From NCBI GenBank assembly GCA_026225945.1, contig JAMJFZ010000239.1:27615501-27679500 (forward strand): a stretch of DNA of 64,000 bases. The letters run 5' to 3'. Below are positions 12,430-22,720 of the stretch, one piece after another. Position 1 is the stretch's first letter, and every line of letters starts with the position of its first letter. The stretch is from Cricetomys ansorgei. Lineage: Eukaryota > Chordata > Mammalia > Rodentia > Nesomyidae. A program made the position numbers and the translations under genes. The notes under the pieces were generated by a model. That model was given only the letters and a program-made list of their open reading frames with translations, did no database searches and had not been told where the DNA came from.

Positions 12430-15423
12430 TTTTCTTTTATTATGTCTCTGAGAAGAAATAGAAATGCCATTCATCTAAAATGGTGCCTTGCTGTCATGTC
12501 TGAGGAAGACTCAATGGTAGGGCATTGACAGTGGGCCACTCTGTCGGTATTCCCTGAAAAATGAAGGTCAATTTCTGTAATGGAATAGAAAGCATTTCTG
12601 TGAATTCAGGATGAACATGCTTGACATAAAATGCTGTCTGTTAAAAAAAAAAAAAAAAAGGCAAATTTAACAAATTCTCACTCATTGCTAATGTGTCGAA
12701 AATTGAAATCTTTGTGTATGTCGGTAATTAAATAAAAAAGCGTAGATTATTGATACACATACATAGCATAAACCTATGTAAATTTACAGATTATATGCCA
12801 GAAGTAAAATCTCAAAATGAGCTATGTTAAGAAACAAAGGTAGGCTTAGTTACACGTGTCATTTACCCCTTTGCGAAACTCGAAAAAGTCAAGTCCCTTT
12901 TGAAACTCGTTTTTCTTTTCTGTAAAACACAAGCTAAATGAGTGCATTGCTAAAGTTTTCCATACAGAGAAAGATACTGTGTACTTTAGTTTAATGACAC
13001 GTTGTTGAATCAAAATTCTGTTAATAAACAAAGGTTCAAATTAGCTTTCTAATCTTGAAAAACATTAGTCCTTGTCCATGTTCACTTTCCAATGTGTGAA
13101 AGGAGTGAAAGATTGAAGTCTATATGGTGTGTTTGAAGAGTTGGAGAGGGTTCTGAGCAGATTCAGGTGAGACAGTTAACAATCTTTGCTTGAGTTACCG
13201 ACTCTTTCTCTGTTCTTACAGATTCATCCCCTATGTATTATTGACTTGCAAATAAAAAATATTAAATGAAAATTAGGAAATACTATGCAGTTTTGCCAAG
13301 CAAAATTTATAGACTATGGGAGATTTAGAATGTTGGATTTTTTTTTTTTTTTCCTTCCAAACTTGAGATTCCCTCTGGGTCTGAATACAGTAAACAAAAT
13401 AGTAAGAGATCAAACTAAATCAAAAGCTCCGTATGACTTCTCAATTTAGCACTACTAATATATTTTACGACAAGCATGGCACTACATGCATTAGTAATAG
13501 TGTATCACACAGGGATATAAACCTTCCACAGACACTCAGCACTGATTCTAAACTTTACAAAACTCACGTGAAATCAGTTTGGAATTCTACAATTGTAAGA
13601 ATGAATGAACTTTATATTCACAAGAAAGCTACCAGGATAATTAAACAAGGACGTCAACAATTGCTGGATGTTTTAAGTAGATTATTAGAGATTGTCTAAA
13701 ACAGGCCCAGAAGCTCCTGTTCACATGTTTGAGTTTATCAATAGTTACATTGATTTCAATTTTAACGAGCTGCCAATGAGTTAGATCAAAGCAAGGACTC
13801 TCATACTTAATTTACTTGCTGTTCTTTATCCAGAAAGACATACTTAACATTGCTTGTTTTTCTGGAAAACATCCAGTTGGGGACTAAATGAGACTTATAT
13901 ACTGCCAGTCAGTAAAAAAGCACTGTAAAGGAAGACGTGGGCAGACTGACCTTCCACCTAGTTGCTTGTTGAAATGCTGCTCTCCACTTAACCTTGAACT
14001 ATATAGCTATGCCCTCTGGGACACTCAGATCTTTATTTGTTGTGAAGGCCTCCTGTCATTTGTTATTTGTCCCTTAATTCATGAACCCCGGGCATCTTAC
14101 TGGATTCTTATTCATAACCACACACAGTTGGTTTCATAATACTGACCAGAGGGGTTGCAGAGGCTGCAGAAATTTTCCATACAAGAATCTTGATGTCAAA
14201 ACACCGCACAAGCCATCAACAGCATCAGTAAAAGTGTGGTTGTGTGATCATTATTGTATCAGAATGCAATTCACACTAATTATAGTAAAAGTTTACAAAC
14301 ATTAAAAAGTGCATAATAACATCTGGATCTGGAAGGGCTGAAAAGAGACATGGTACAACACAGCACAAGGGTTCTACTCTTTGGACGGTTACCCGCAGGG
14401 TTGGGAGGAGAGCATTTTCTTCACAAGCCGTCTCCAAAGTTAAACAGTGGTATATATCAGAGTGAGGAAACTAATCCACAGAGGATAACATTTCCAGTTC
14501 TTAGTATTACCTGGCTTTCTTTTTCTACTTTCTCAATTCTTAAAAATTCATATAATGAAAAATTAAGGTATTAGTTGAAAGAATGTCTTATTTAGAAATC
14601 AAAGCAATATTGAGAGACAGAATTCTTGTCTGTGCAGATACTAAGGAGACTGGATTCAGGCAATATTCACATTAATGGATATTTCCAAAGGCCTGTTTAA
14701 TAAAGCAAAGGGGTCTCAGTGAATCTGTTGGACTCAATCATCAGCACATAGTTATCAAGAGGAAAGTAGTTGTTTATAAAAGTATGTTCTGCCCTGTGCA
14801 CGCCACGACACTATGGAAAATTAAAAAGGCAGCCCTTTAAAAAAATGAGTGGTATAAAAATTCACAGTAATGCACATCATTTTGTTTTACATAAGCAATC
14901 AAAGGGCAGTGCTGAGCAGGTGTACTGTACAATACAAAACAGTGTAAATAACACAGCACTAACACACGGGGACATAATGCTAACAGTGCTCTCTGGATGA
15001 TTCTGTTACTGGGTGAATAATCCAGCCAGAGATATTTAAACTCTGGGGTTCAACCGACCCTTTTCAAATGGACACGATTAAATCCTCTGACATCTTGAGG
15101 GGCCAGACGCTACAGGAATCATCAGCTAGGTCAGTGCTACTCTCTACAAGCATTTCATTATACGGTCAAGTGAAAGGACCCATACAAAAAACGATATCCA
15201 AGCACAGGCCAAGTGATTTCAACCATTGCTAATGACAGAGGTAGGGGAAAGGCTGTCTGCAGACTCAGGCTCCGCCCCCACTTTTAACAGGGCAAAGAGC
15301 AGCTCCCGGCCATGCAGCACAGCCATTTTCTTCCCCTCCCTTTCACTCATGGCAGCAAATGCATCCGCACAACGCCAGGAGATTTGCCACATTGTCGTCG
15401 ATGTTGAAGGTCAGAACAGAGTG
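12430..15423 (-). other. Pkia: Probable Pkia 3' UTR
   Basis: Sequence downstream of the Pkia stop runs for about 3 kb without any SINE, L1 or LTR that I can recognise, unlike the flanks, which is what a long conserved 3' UTR looks like. A canonical AATAAA on the minus strand lies at 12441-12436 and another near 14030, so alternative polyadenylation is possible. It contains homopolymer runs at 12643-12659 and 13338-13352. The distal end is not proven and could lie further left, up to about 11.4 kb where repeat-derived sequence starts. Confidence 0.45.
12436..12441 (-). terminator. Candidate distal Pkia polyadenylation signal (AATAAA)
   Basis: A perfect minus-strand hexamer about 3.0 kb past the stop, near the limit of the repeat-free block. 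Cleavage would be expected some 10-30 nt further left. Choice among several possible signals is a guess without 3'-end reads. Confidence 0.3.
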
Positions 15424-15503
15424 TTAGCTTTCAGATTTCGCTGCTTCTCCCTGGGCTTCCCCACTTTGTTCTTTGGAGCTTCTCTGTCCATCATCTTCAC
15501 CTT
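15424..15503 (-). CDS. Pkia: Pkia coding exon 2 of 2 (residues 51-76 and stop)
   Basis: The terminal exon opens at a strong acceptor: a pyrimidine-rich tract followed by CTTACAG, with the exon starting at 15503. The split codon G|AA gives Glu51. The tail reads EGEDDGQRSSKEQSGEAQGE and then AAKSES, with TAA at 15426-15424. Joined to the upstream exon this gives 76 residues, the usual PKI-alpha length. The tail is acidic and probably disordered; it has no known catalytic role and is the least conserved part of the family. Relative to the human protein as I remember it, there are changes at the E/D-rich start (EDDG rather than EEDA) and Lys61 in place of Thr. Phase, length and the preserved C-terminus all indicate a functional gene, not a pseudogene; a processed copy would lack the intron. 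Confidence 0.96.
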
Positions 15504-16304
15504 CTGTAAGAGACCACAGAAACAGAGGGCAAACAAATGTTTATTCATGCTTACTGACTCGCAGAGTATCATGTTGGTGACTTCAGACATAACCACAAAG
15601 TCTGAATACATTATATAGAGAAGTGTGTTTTCTTGGAAGTCCGTGATCAAGAAAATAGTGTAAGGATTCAGAGCCTGGTACATTGTGACATCAGAACAAA
15701 AGTCAAAAGCAAGTGACTTGTGAAATGGTCAGAGTTGCTAATGACTGGCTGTGGTTTTGATAAGGAAATCTCATGGCCAAGCCTATGGCTCTTAAATGTG
15801 GTTTCACAATCTACAGAAACCAGAGGTGGCATCCTGTCCTGATTCTCTAATTTGAAGAAACCTTTAAAATTGACCTTTCTCATTTTTTATAGAACTGGAG
15901 GACTATGCACCTGATTTCTCAAAAGTTCTAGTTATTCAAAATTTATAATAACGGGAGATAAAAGTCTGTTGTTGTTTTTGTTGTTGTTAGTCAGTCTCTT
16001 GTCCAACAGTTTGCAGGTCTTCGATCTGTCCTTAAGAACATATATACATTTCCAGTCAAATATCCCTCTTAGCAAATACTAAAGTTCAATAACGCTTTCA
16101 CTCACTCTTAGGTCAATTAACACATATGGAAGCTGCAGTCACTTCGTCAGCTGTCTGTGTTTGCCACCTGGCTACTGCAACCGAAAGGACTTGGTAGACA
16201 AAATATTTTGGAGTGTTGCGGCAACATAGATTCTGTCAATGTTTTCTGAAAGTTTACCATAATTCATTCATTGGATAAAAGTAGGCAGACTGGCCACACT
16301 GACC

Positions 16305-16358
16305 TTCTTCTTCTTCTTCTTTTTTTCTTCTTCTTCTTCTTCTTTTTTTTTTTTTTTT
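16305..16358. repeat. CTT repeat followed by T run
   Basis: CTTCTT units then an uninterrupted T stretch on the plus strand, inside the short Pkia intron. On the sense strand these read as A/GAA, and they may be the tail of the adjoining SINE. Confidence 0.9.
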
Positions 16359-16374
16359 ACATGTACTACTAAAA

Positions 16375-16500
16375 GAACTTATTTATTTTTGTTCCACACA
16401 GATCTTACTCTGTAGTCCAGGATGGCCTCTAACTTCGTATTCTCCTCCCTTCATCTCTGAAAAGCTTCAATTAGAAATGCACATCACCACACTTGGCTCT
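16375..16500 (-). repeat. Diverged B1 SINE, minus strand
   Basis: Reverse-B1 words are present (CTCTGTAGTCCAGGATGGCC, CATCACCACACTTGGCTC). The A-rich tail of the SINE would be the T run immediately to its left. Confidence 0.75.
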
Positions 16501-16538
16501 ATCCTTTATTATTTTAAAATGAATGAATGAATTGAATT

Positions 16539-16603
16539 AGTGTGTGTATGTGTGTGTGTGCGCGTGTGTGTGTGTGTGTGCGCGCATGTGTGTGTGTGTG
16601 TAT
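16539..16603. repeat. TG/CG microsatellite
   Basis: TG repeats interrupted by CGCG steps, inside the short Pkia intron; alternating purine-pyrimidine with CG is a Z-DNA-prone pattern. Confidence 0.93.
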
Positions 16604-16772
16604 GTGAACTTGTCTGTCTGTCTCCTGGCACACACTTGCCACAATGTTCATGTGGCAGTCAGAGAACAACTTGTGGAAGTGAATTTTTTCCTTTTACTGT
16701 GGGATCTGGGATAGCACTATAATCACCATGTTTGTGCAGAAAGTTCCTTTATCCACCAAGTGATTTGGCGGC
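16604..16772 (-). repeat. B3-like SINE, minus strand
   Basis: GGCAGTCAGAGAACAACTTG, a TGGGATCTGGGA core and CACCAAGTGATTTGGCGGC at the right end follow the reversed tRNA-SINE layout. Degraded. Confidence 0.65.
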
Positions 16773-17239
16773 ACTCCATTCTTTATTCTTAAAGTTTAAA
16801 AACTAAATATACCATCATTCTCTGATGTTGCTAAGTAGTTTAGTAAATTAAAAACCAAACAATCTATCTAAGAAGCACTTATATAACTAACTTTTATTTC
16901 CATTCTCAAAAAATAAAATTCTAGGGTACCTCTTTTGAAATTTATTCTTTGCATTTAGATCTGCCTTACCCAACTGTGAATCTTTTGAAGTATGCATGAA
17001 TTGTGGGAGAAAGTCAGTGTTATCCATGATAGGAGTCTTAATGCTGTTAAAGTTTCTCTGTGAGTGATATCAAAGCTTTTATAGTGGATTTTTTTTAGAT
17101 CATGTGTATTAGTTTTTGAATGTGGGTAACCCTTTCAAGAGAAGTCACAGGAAAAACGTTGGGAATAAGGAACTAATCAGAGAATTTCATCTTGCCTGAA
17201 CTGTTTTTAACAGTGTCTTCGAAATTTCAAAAGAAGAGG

Positions 17240-17273
17240 TTTTTTTTTTTTTTTTTGGGGGGGGGTGTGCGTG
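17240..17273. repeat. T and G homopolymer runs with TG repeat
   Basis: A run of T, then G, then GTGCGTGT close to the coding exon, on the intron side of its splice donor. Confidence 0.85.
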
Positions 17274-17352
17274 TATGTGCTTTAATCCTATGTAGGGAAA
17301 TGCCAGACCATTCCATATTCCTAGAAAGGTGTACATTGAGTGAGTGACTCAC

Positions 17353-17503
17353 CTGTCTTGTTGATATCAAGACCTGCTAATTTCAAGGCTAATTCATTGC
17401 TGTTGCCACTTGCAGAGGAAACCAGGATATCATGTATTGCATTTCTTCTACCAGTTCTTCCTGAAGCAATAAAATCTGCATATGTAGTTTCCACATCAGT
17501 CAT
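17353..17503 (-). CDS. Pkia: Pkia coding exon 1 of 2 (residues 1-50): PKA inhibitor alpha
   Basis: This exon encodes the working half of PKI-alpha, a small heat-stable protein that binds the free catalytic subunit of cAMP-dependent protein kinase, blocks its active site and carries it out of the nucleus. Reading the minus strand from the ATG at 17503, the protein begins [15 protein letters not shown]. Residues 6-25 form the high-affinity inhibitory segment, with Phe11 and the pseudosubstrate RRNAI at 19-23, where Ala22 replaces the phosphorylated Ser/Thr. Residues 38-47 ([10 protein letters not shown]) are the leucine-rich nuclear export signal. The exon ends after the first base of codon 51 at a consensus donor (CAG|GTGAGT, 17353/17352). 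The start fits the family's fixed N-terminus and has G at -3. The reading frame is intact. PKI-beta and PKI-gamma differ clearly from this sequence, so the assignment is secure. Confidence 0.97.
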
Positions 17504-17522
17504 TGCTAACAAATATCCACAT
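17496..17522 (-). promoter_or_regulatory. Upstream ORF overlapping the Pkia start codon
   Basis: An ATG at 17522 opens a 9-codon frame (MWIFVSND, then TGA) that runs past the Pkia ATG at 17503 and stops at 17498-17496. G is at -3 and T at +4, so the initiation context is moderate. Such an overlapping uORF would be expected to lower PKI translation unless ribosomes scan past it. This is sequence-based inference; there is no evidence here of actual use. Confidence 0.5.
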
Positions 17523-17530
17523 AGCAGGGA
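17504..17530 (-). other. Pkia: Pkia 5' UTR part of the first coding exon
   Basis: Only 27 nt of leader lie between the start codon and a good 3' splice site (CCTTCTTTTGTAG, AG at 17532-17531). The leader therefore continues in at least one upstream exon beyond this intron. It carries an out-of-frame ATG at 17522-17520. The exon boundary is inferred from the splice consensus, not from a transcript. Confidence 0.8.
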
Positions 17531-18137
17531 CTACAAAAGAAGGAAAAGGCAGAAGGTGAATGTAATGGTAGTCAATGGTGAGCATTTAACAGAGAAACAT
17601 TAGTATTACATGAATGGCTTATACAATGAATGATAGTCAATTGCTTAGAAATAGTGTTTTGATTCTTGTCTGAAACATTTATATCACACCACAAGACAAT
17701 CAGAGCAGCAGAAACACCCTATAGGTGTGACAGTGGTGCACATACCTTGGTCATAACCAATATCTGAACATGCCTCTAGTTGCCACTTCATTAAACCAGC
17801 ATAATCCTTAGCTGCATCCTAAATGCTTACCCTTATACTCAAAGATAAATGTAGTTCTCACCTCTTATTGGAGAAATTTCACTTCGCAACAGATGGTTAC
17901 ATTACAGAAAACCAAAAATCAATCAAAATGCTAACAACAAATGATCCCGTGGTACCAAGTCTCAACTGGTACATTCACAACCCAATTCCTGAACAGAAGG
18001 CTCAAGGATCATTACTAAAGAGGTTGGTGGGTGAGGGTATAAGAGTCACAGGGACAGCAATTTTGCCGTGAGATCTGTCTACTAGAAATGTCAGAACAGC
18101 TACATTTTGATGATGTCTCATCAACACAGCTTCCTAT

Positions 18138-18507
18138 CTCCGTCACTGTTCTATTGCTGTGAAGAGACACCATGACCAAGGCAATGCTTATACAAGAAAG
18201 CATTTAATTGAAGTCTTGCTTACAGTTTCAGAGGTTGGGCCATTGTCACCATGAAAGGGACCACGATGGCATGCAGGCAGACATGGTGCTGAAGAACGAG
18301 CTGGGAGTTCTACATCTTGTCAAAGAGAAGAAGACACTGGTGTGGGCTTATGAAAACTCAAAGCCCAGTTCCAGGGACACACTTCCTCCGGCAAGGCCAC
18401 ACTTTCTACTCTTCCTAAGCCTTTCAAATGGCTCCACTTCCTGGTGATTAAGCATTCAAATATGTGAGCCTGTGGAGGCTGGGCCACTCTTATTCAAATC
18501 ACTGCAC
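18138..18507 (+). repeat. Common rodent interspersed element, 'short-box' type, copy 1
   Basis: Begins GTTCTATTGCTGTGAAGAGA CACCATGACC, with TTACAGTTTCAGAGGTT, CATGCAGGCAGACATGGTGC and GCATTCAAATATGTGAGCC boxes. Extremely common in rodents and related at its 5' end to the copies at 4.3 and 28.9 kb. It supports no gene. Confidence 0.8.
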
Positions 18508-18885
18508 TGTCCAAACAAGACCTGAACAACAATTAGAACAATGGGCATGCTAACATGGAAGGGGGAAAGCTCATGAGGCCTCAACTCTAGACAAAGACAT
18601 ATGGGCAACTGTAGAATGCCAGGAGCAGGAAAAATAGTCTTTCCCAAGGAAAAGCCTCTCAAATGGTTATCCAATACCAAGATGTCAGTTCTAAGATAAT
18701 ATACATATGGGTAAAGTAATACAGGCTGATCAGGTTGAATATATGTATTTTTGTATGTATGTAACAAAGAAAAAGAGGTGATGAATCTGAGAGAGGGAGA
18801 ACTAGAGGATGTATGGGAGAGGTTTGAGGGAGGGAATCAAAGAGAGAAATAGAACAAAAAACTTTAATTATTAAAAAAATCAAAA
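18508..18885 (+). mobile_element. L1 3' end (Lx-like), plus strand
   Basis: CCAAACAAGACCTGAACAAC, GCATGCTAACATGGAAGGGG, AGGCCTCAACTCTAGACAAAG, GGTTATCCAATACCAAGATG and a terminal GGGAGGGAATCAAAG region with an A-rich end are typical rodent L1 3' sequences. The ORFs are missing (5' truncated). Confidence 0.85.
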
Positions 18886-18889
18886 TTTC

Positions 18890-18968
18890 GAAGGGCTACA
18901 GGTATAGAACATATATGTGTGTGCAAAATGTTCTACTTTCAACTCCAGGACCATCAAAAATAAAAGTA
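18890..18968 (+). repeat. Degraded ID-like SINE
   Basis: GGGCTACAGGTATAGAAC... AACTCCAGGACCATCAAAAATAAAAG follows the ID element layout (tRNA-Ala-like body, CAGCACCAT then A-rich tail), directly after the L1 tail. Many mismatches. Confidence 0.5.
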
Positions 18969-19102
18969 AGAACACGTACATGAAAAGGACTCTAAGGTCT
19001 TCTTGTGCTCAGGATTCAATAGCAAATACTTCCATCTCTTTTCTATCAACTTAATGTTGACTTGTAGTCTAAAAAAGTTATATACAATACATTTAACAAA
19101 TG

Positions 19103-19261
19103 AGCTAAGTGGTGGTAGTACACACCTTTAATCCCAGCACTTGGGAGGCAGAGGCAGGTGGATCTCTGAGTTCAAGGCCAGCCATGTCTACAGAGTTAGT
19201 TCCAGGACAGCCAGAGTTACAACAAAGAAACCCTGTCTTGGAAAAACACAAAACAACAAAC
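19103..19261 (+). repeat. B1 SINE, plus strand, with target-site duplication
   Basis: Nearly full-length B1: TTTAATCCCAGCACTTGGGA, GCAGGTGGATCTCTGAGTTC, GTTCCAGGACAGCCAG, AGAAACCCTGTCTTG and an A-rich tail. The 8-mer AACAAATG lies just before (19095-19102) and just after (19262-19269), a plausible target-site duplication. Antisense to Pkia. Confidence 0.93.
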
Positions 19262-19269
19262 AACAAATG

Positions 19270-20300
19270 CAATAAGAGCTTTATGAAAGAGGCATAGGAC
19301 AAGCTTTATACCACATGCCATAACTTGTTAAATAGTTTATATCTAAAAATTTTCTTTTCTCATAGCATGCTAGAACTGAATTGAAAATAGAGATTGAGTG
19401 AATTGGTCCAGTTCATAAGCAAGAATTCAACAAGTACACTATCTACAGAATGCTAAAAATATCTGATATATGGATTCAAATACAGTCTGTGTTTATCTTT
19501 ACCCTACACCAGGAATTCCAAACACTACCAATGATCACATACTGCTGCAGTTCAGGAGAATGACACTTCTGCTTTGGAGGCAAGTAATGGCTTGAGATGA
19601 GTGAGATACTCCTTGAAATACAATTTTGAATTAGCAGAGTGAATTAAAGTGAACTTCCCAAACAAAATCAGTGATACATAAAGTTGAAAGTTAATACAGT
19701 TAAGGTACTGAAGGTCTCCTAAGGGCCCATGTGTTGGATGCTAGTACATTGGAGAATTATTTAAGATAGCCTCTCTCAAGAGTCTGATTTTCTCTTGTGG
19801 GCTCTTAATCTTCAGATCTGGGACCCACCAGGATGTGTTGACCCAGGCTCTGTGCTTTCCCTCCTAGGGGCTGAGATGGTGGCCAATAGCTCAGCCATGC
19901 TGTGGGGAGGGAAGCAAGAGAGAAAACAACAAAGAGGAGGAGAAGGAGGGGAGAAGAAGAAAGAAGATAGACAGAAGACAGCAGATGTACAGAGAACATC
20001 ATAAAACTGAGCACATTCAACACTCACCAGAAACTGTTGGGGTAGTTCAGTTGGGGAAGGGGTAAGCAGAAGAAGCATCAAGTAAGGTGCTTGTAACACC
20101 CACTAGGACTGGCTGGGGAAACTGTGCTGAAACAATCATGCTGGAGTTGCAGATTGGGAGACTGCTGGACAAAACAGAACAATCTCTTCTTGGGTGAGCT
20201 TCTGCCTTTCAGTTCCCATGTGGACACTTTTATACTATTCGATAATAGTCACCTCTGTTGGAAATGGTTTATATGCTAGCTGTTACTAAGGACACTAGGG
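19270..20300. other. Intronic sequence, nothing recognised
   Basis: Contains a purine-rich patch at 19910-19980 that yields Glu/Lys- or Ser/Leu-rich frames. No gene signal. Confidence 0.5.
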
Positions 20301-20329
20301 GATGGGGTTCTGGGAGGATGCCTTTTTTA

Positions 20330-20480
20330 TTAAATTCATTTTTAAATTACAGATAAATGTACAGTATTTATATAATTTCTCTCTCCACCCTCTTCTCTCT
20401 AACTCCTCCCATGTTCCACTTGTTCATTCTCAACTTCATGGTCTCTTTTTCTTTAACTATTATTGTCATGCACACACATA
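20330..20480 (-). mobile_element. L1 3' end fragment, minus strand
   Basis: TTTTTATTAAATTCATTTTTAA followed by pyrimidine-rich CTCTCTCCACCCTCTTCTC, ACTTCATGGTCTC and TATTATTGTCATGCACACAC is the reversed polypurine-rich 3' UTR of rodent L1. Short and diverged. Confidence 0.6.
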
Positions 20481-20639
20481 TATGTAAATGAATAAATGCA
20501 TAACTACAGCCTCTTAGTCCATTTACTATTCCTTGATATTTGTAATTTTCATCCCTCATTGAAGACAACTTCCTTTGATAGAAGAGGGAGACCATTTTAG
20601 AAAGTCATAACTAGTCAAATGCAGGTAACAACTGTGGGG

Positions 20640-20995
20640 TGGCCAGCTCCAACTGATAGATGACAACATGACACCCATATTAAACACTCAGGGAGCATGA
20701 CTGAAGAGGAGACACATAGATTATAAGAGCCAGATTACCAGAGCACCTGCTCTGCTGTTAGATAATACGTGGCAGCTTCACCCAGGAAATCTCAACAATA
20801 TCAATGCCTAACACAACCTGCACAATGACAAAAACTGGTTGGTATGCCAACATGGGAGGGGGAATCTCACAGTCTCTACCCCTAGATGAAGAGCTATAGG
20901 CAATTAATGACTGCTGTGAGTTGGAGAATTGGTTTTCCCCTAAGGATGAAACCCTTGATATTCTAATGCCAACTTGTTCTGGCCATGGTGAAGTA
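20640..20995 (+). mobile_element. L1 3' fragment, plus strand
   Basis: GGCAGCTTCACCCAGGAAAT CTCAACAATATC, CCTGCACAATGACAAAAAC and CATGCCAACATGGGAGGGGG match the 3' UTR layout seen at 18.5 kb. Truncated at both ends. Confidence 0.7.
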
Positions 20996-22500
20996 CAAAC
21001 CCTCTAATATCATATGAAACTACCATGATGTCTGGCTATAGTCACAGCCCATCAGAACCTGCTCCCTGAAAATTATGAAATCATGGGCAAAATGAATCTT
21101 CCTCCTTATGGTTGCCTACTCCACATATTTTCTCCCATCAAAATGATTACTGGTTTATTGCTCTACCATTGAGTCATGGAGTGAATTACAGAGAAACCTT
21201 TAACCATATTGTTCTTAATTATTAATTAGTAAAGAAGTGCAGTGGACAACGTAATAACTAATGCCCTTCAAGTGAAAGAATGGTTAATCAAAACTGCCTT
21301 GTTTCTGAAATCCTGCATTTGGAAATTCCTACTCTGGCCATTGCTACCTCTTCCTTTTCTCTCATACACTGTGAACCAGTTTTTCACATGGAGCCTGTAT
21401 TTAGTTCCTTCAACACCTTTTACTTCAGTCTTACTAGGTGTGATGCCATGTGAATCAGTTGCCCACCAGTCCATACCTCTCATCTAAGCATTACGAAGTA
21501 AGTCCCTTTGGTCTATTGTAATCATTACCTTCCTACCTGTGTTTCATGCTGGGAAAACAACCCGGTACACTTTCTTTGATCTCACTACCAGGTGGTTGTT
21601 ACCAGAAAAAGTTACAAAATTGTGCCAATTGGCTCAACTAGACATTTCTGACTATTATTAGTCTGTACTCAGAGTTGCATAGATTTGCTTATTCACCTCT
21701 AGGTGACTCTTCCTTGTGCTCTTATCCATGGGAACCATTCCCAGCCCTTTCTAGTCTAAACATCAGACACTGCCTGTTTGCAGTGACGGCTCCATCTTTC
21801 TAATCTGAAAGGACACTCATTAAGTTTGGCTCTAAGTTGTCTCAAAGTTCTTCTCCTAAATGATATCTTTCTGTGCTGTCTTTCCTTGCTGGTGAATTGT
21901 TCTCTTTTCTTTCTTTTTATGATACCTGCTATTGCTTTTCTTTTATTCCATCTTTAATAACACCAGCTACTCACTGTAATGCCATACAACATGTTTAGCA
22001 CATTATTGTTTATCTCTCAACCTTGAATTCAATATCTTATTATTACTCAATAAGTAATTGATTTTTTATATCACTTACATATTTACTCTGTTTAAAATGC
22101 TGCTTCTAGAGTGACCGTAGGTCATTCTTAAAACCCACCAAAGCCTCACCCCCAGTCTACAAATTGTGAAAGTTAGAATTCCTTTTATGGCTTTCCATAT
22201 TCTCAATGTCTCCTGCCTTTGCAGATTTTACCTCACCACTCACAGTCACCTTTGATACATTGCAGAATATAGCAGTGTTTTCCAGAGTTCTGTAATGGTT
22301 CCTTCACTCAAGTCTGTTGCTCCACTTGGAATGCAGTTCCCAAATATATTTGCTTTTGGCGAAAGAAACAGAAGCTTCAACATTCAGCACAAACTCATTC
22401 TCTCCTTTACCACTTGCTCTGTCTTCAGAAAGTACTTTGTGAGCCTGGATTTTGTCTGCATAAGGCACTGACAGTGTTGTGTTGACTTCTCTTTCTAGAC
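20996..22500. other. Intronic sequence, nothing recognised
   Basis: No interspersed repeat or exon recognised in about 1.5 kb. Confidence 0.5.
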
Positions 22501-22504
22501 AGAT

Positions 22505-22720
22505 GGCAAGCTATGAACAAGAACTTACCAATGGGATGTAAGAAATATTGTATATACCCTCTCAAATGTGGAATGAATATGAGGGAAAGAATAAGTGGAA
22601 TCTTTTGGAGAGAGGAGAAAGGGGCAGAAAGAGAGGGGATGGGAAGAATGGGGAGGGTAGCAGAGTGATGGCTGTGAGGGAAAAAGTGCTATAGCCATAA
22701 AAATGTCAAAATGAACCCCC
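22505..22720 (+). mobile_element. Possible L1 3' end remnant
   Basis: A purine-rich block (GAGAGAGGAGAAAGGGGCAG, then AGAGGGGATGGGAAGAATGG) followed by AAAATGTCAAAATG resembles the polypurine tract before an L1 tail. Weak. Confidence 0.35.

Larger units (their letters stand above)
15504..17352 (-). other. Pkia: Pkia intron between the two coding exons
   Basis: An 1849-nt phase-1 intron with GT at 17352-17351 and AG at 15505-15504. It holds a TG/CG microsatellite, a CTT/T tract and degraded B1- and B3-like SINE pieces, listed separately. The rest shows no coding signal. Confidence 0.93.

Noticed and set aside
15226..15618. A 130-codon plus-strand frame over the last Pkia exon.
   Set aside because: It is the antisense shadow of the exon and its UTR; the minus strand gives the exact PKI-alpha tail with correct splicing.
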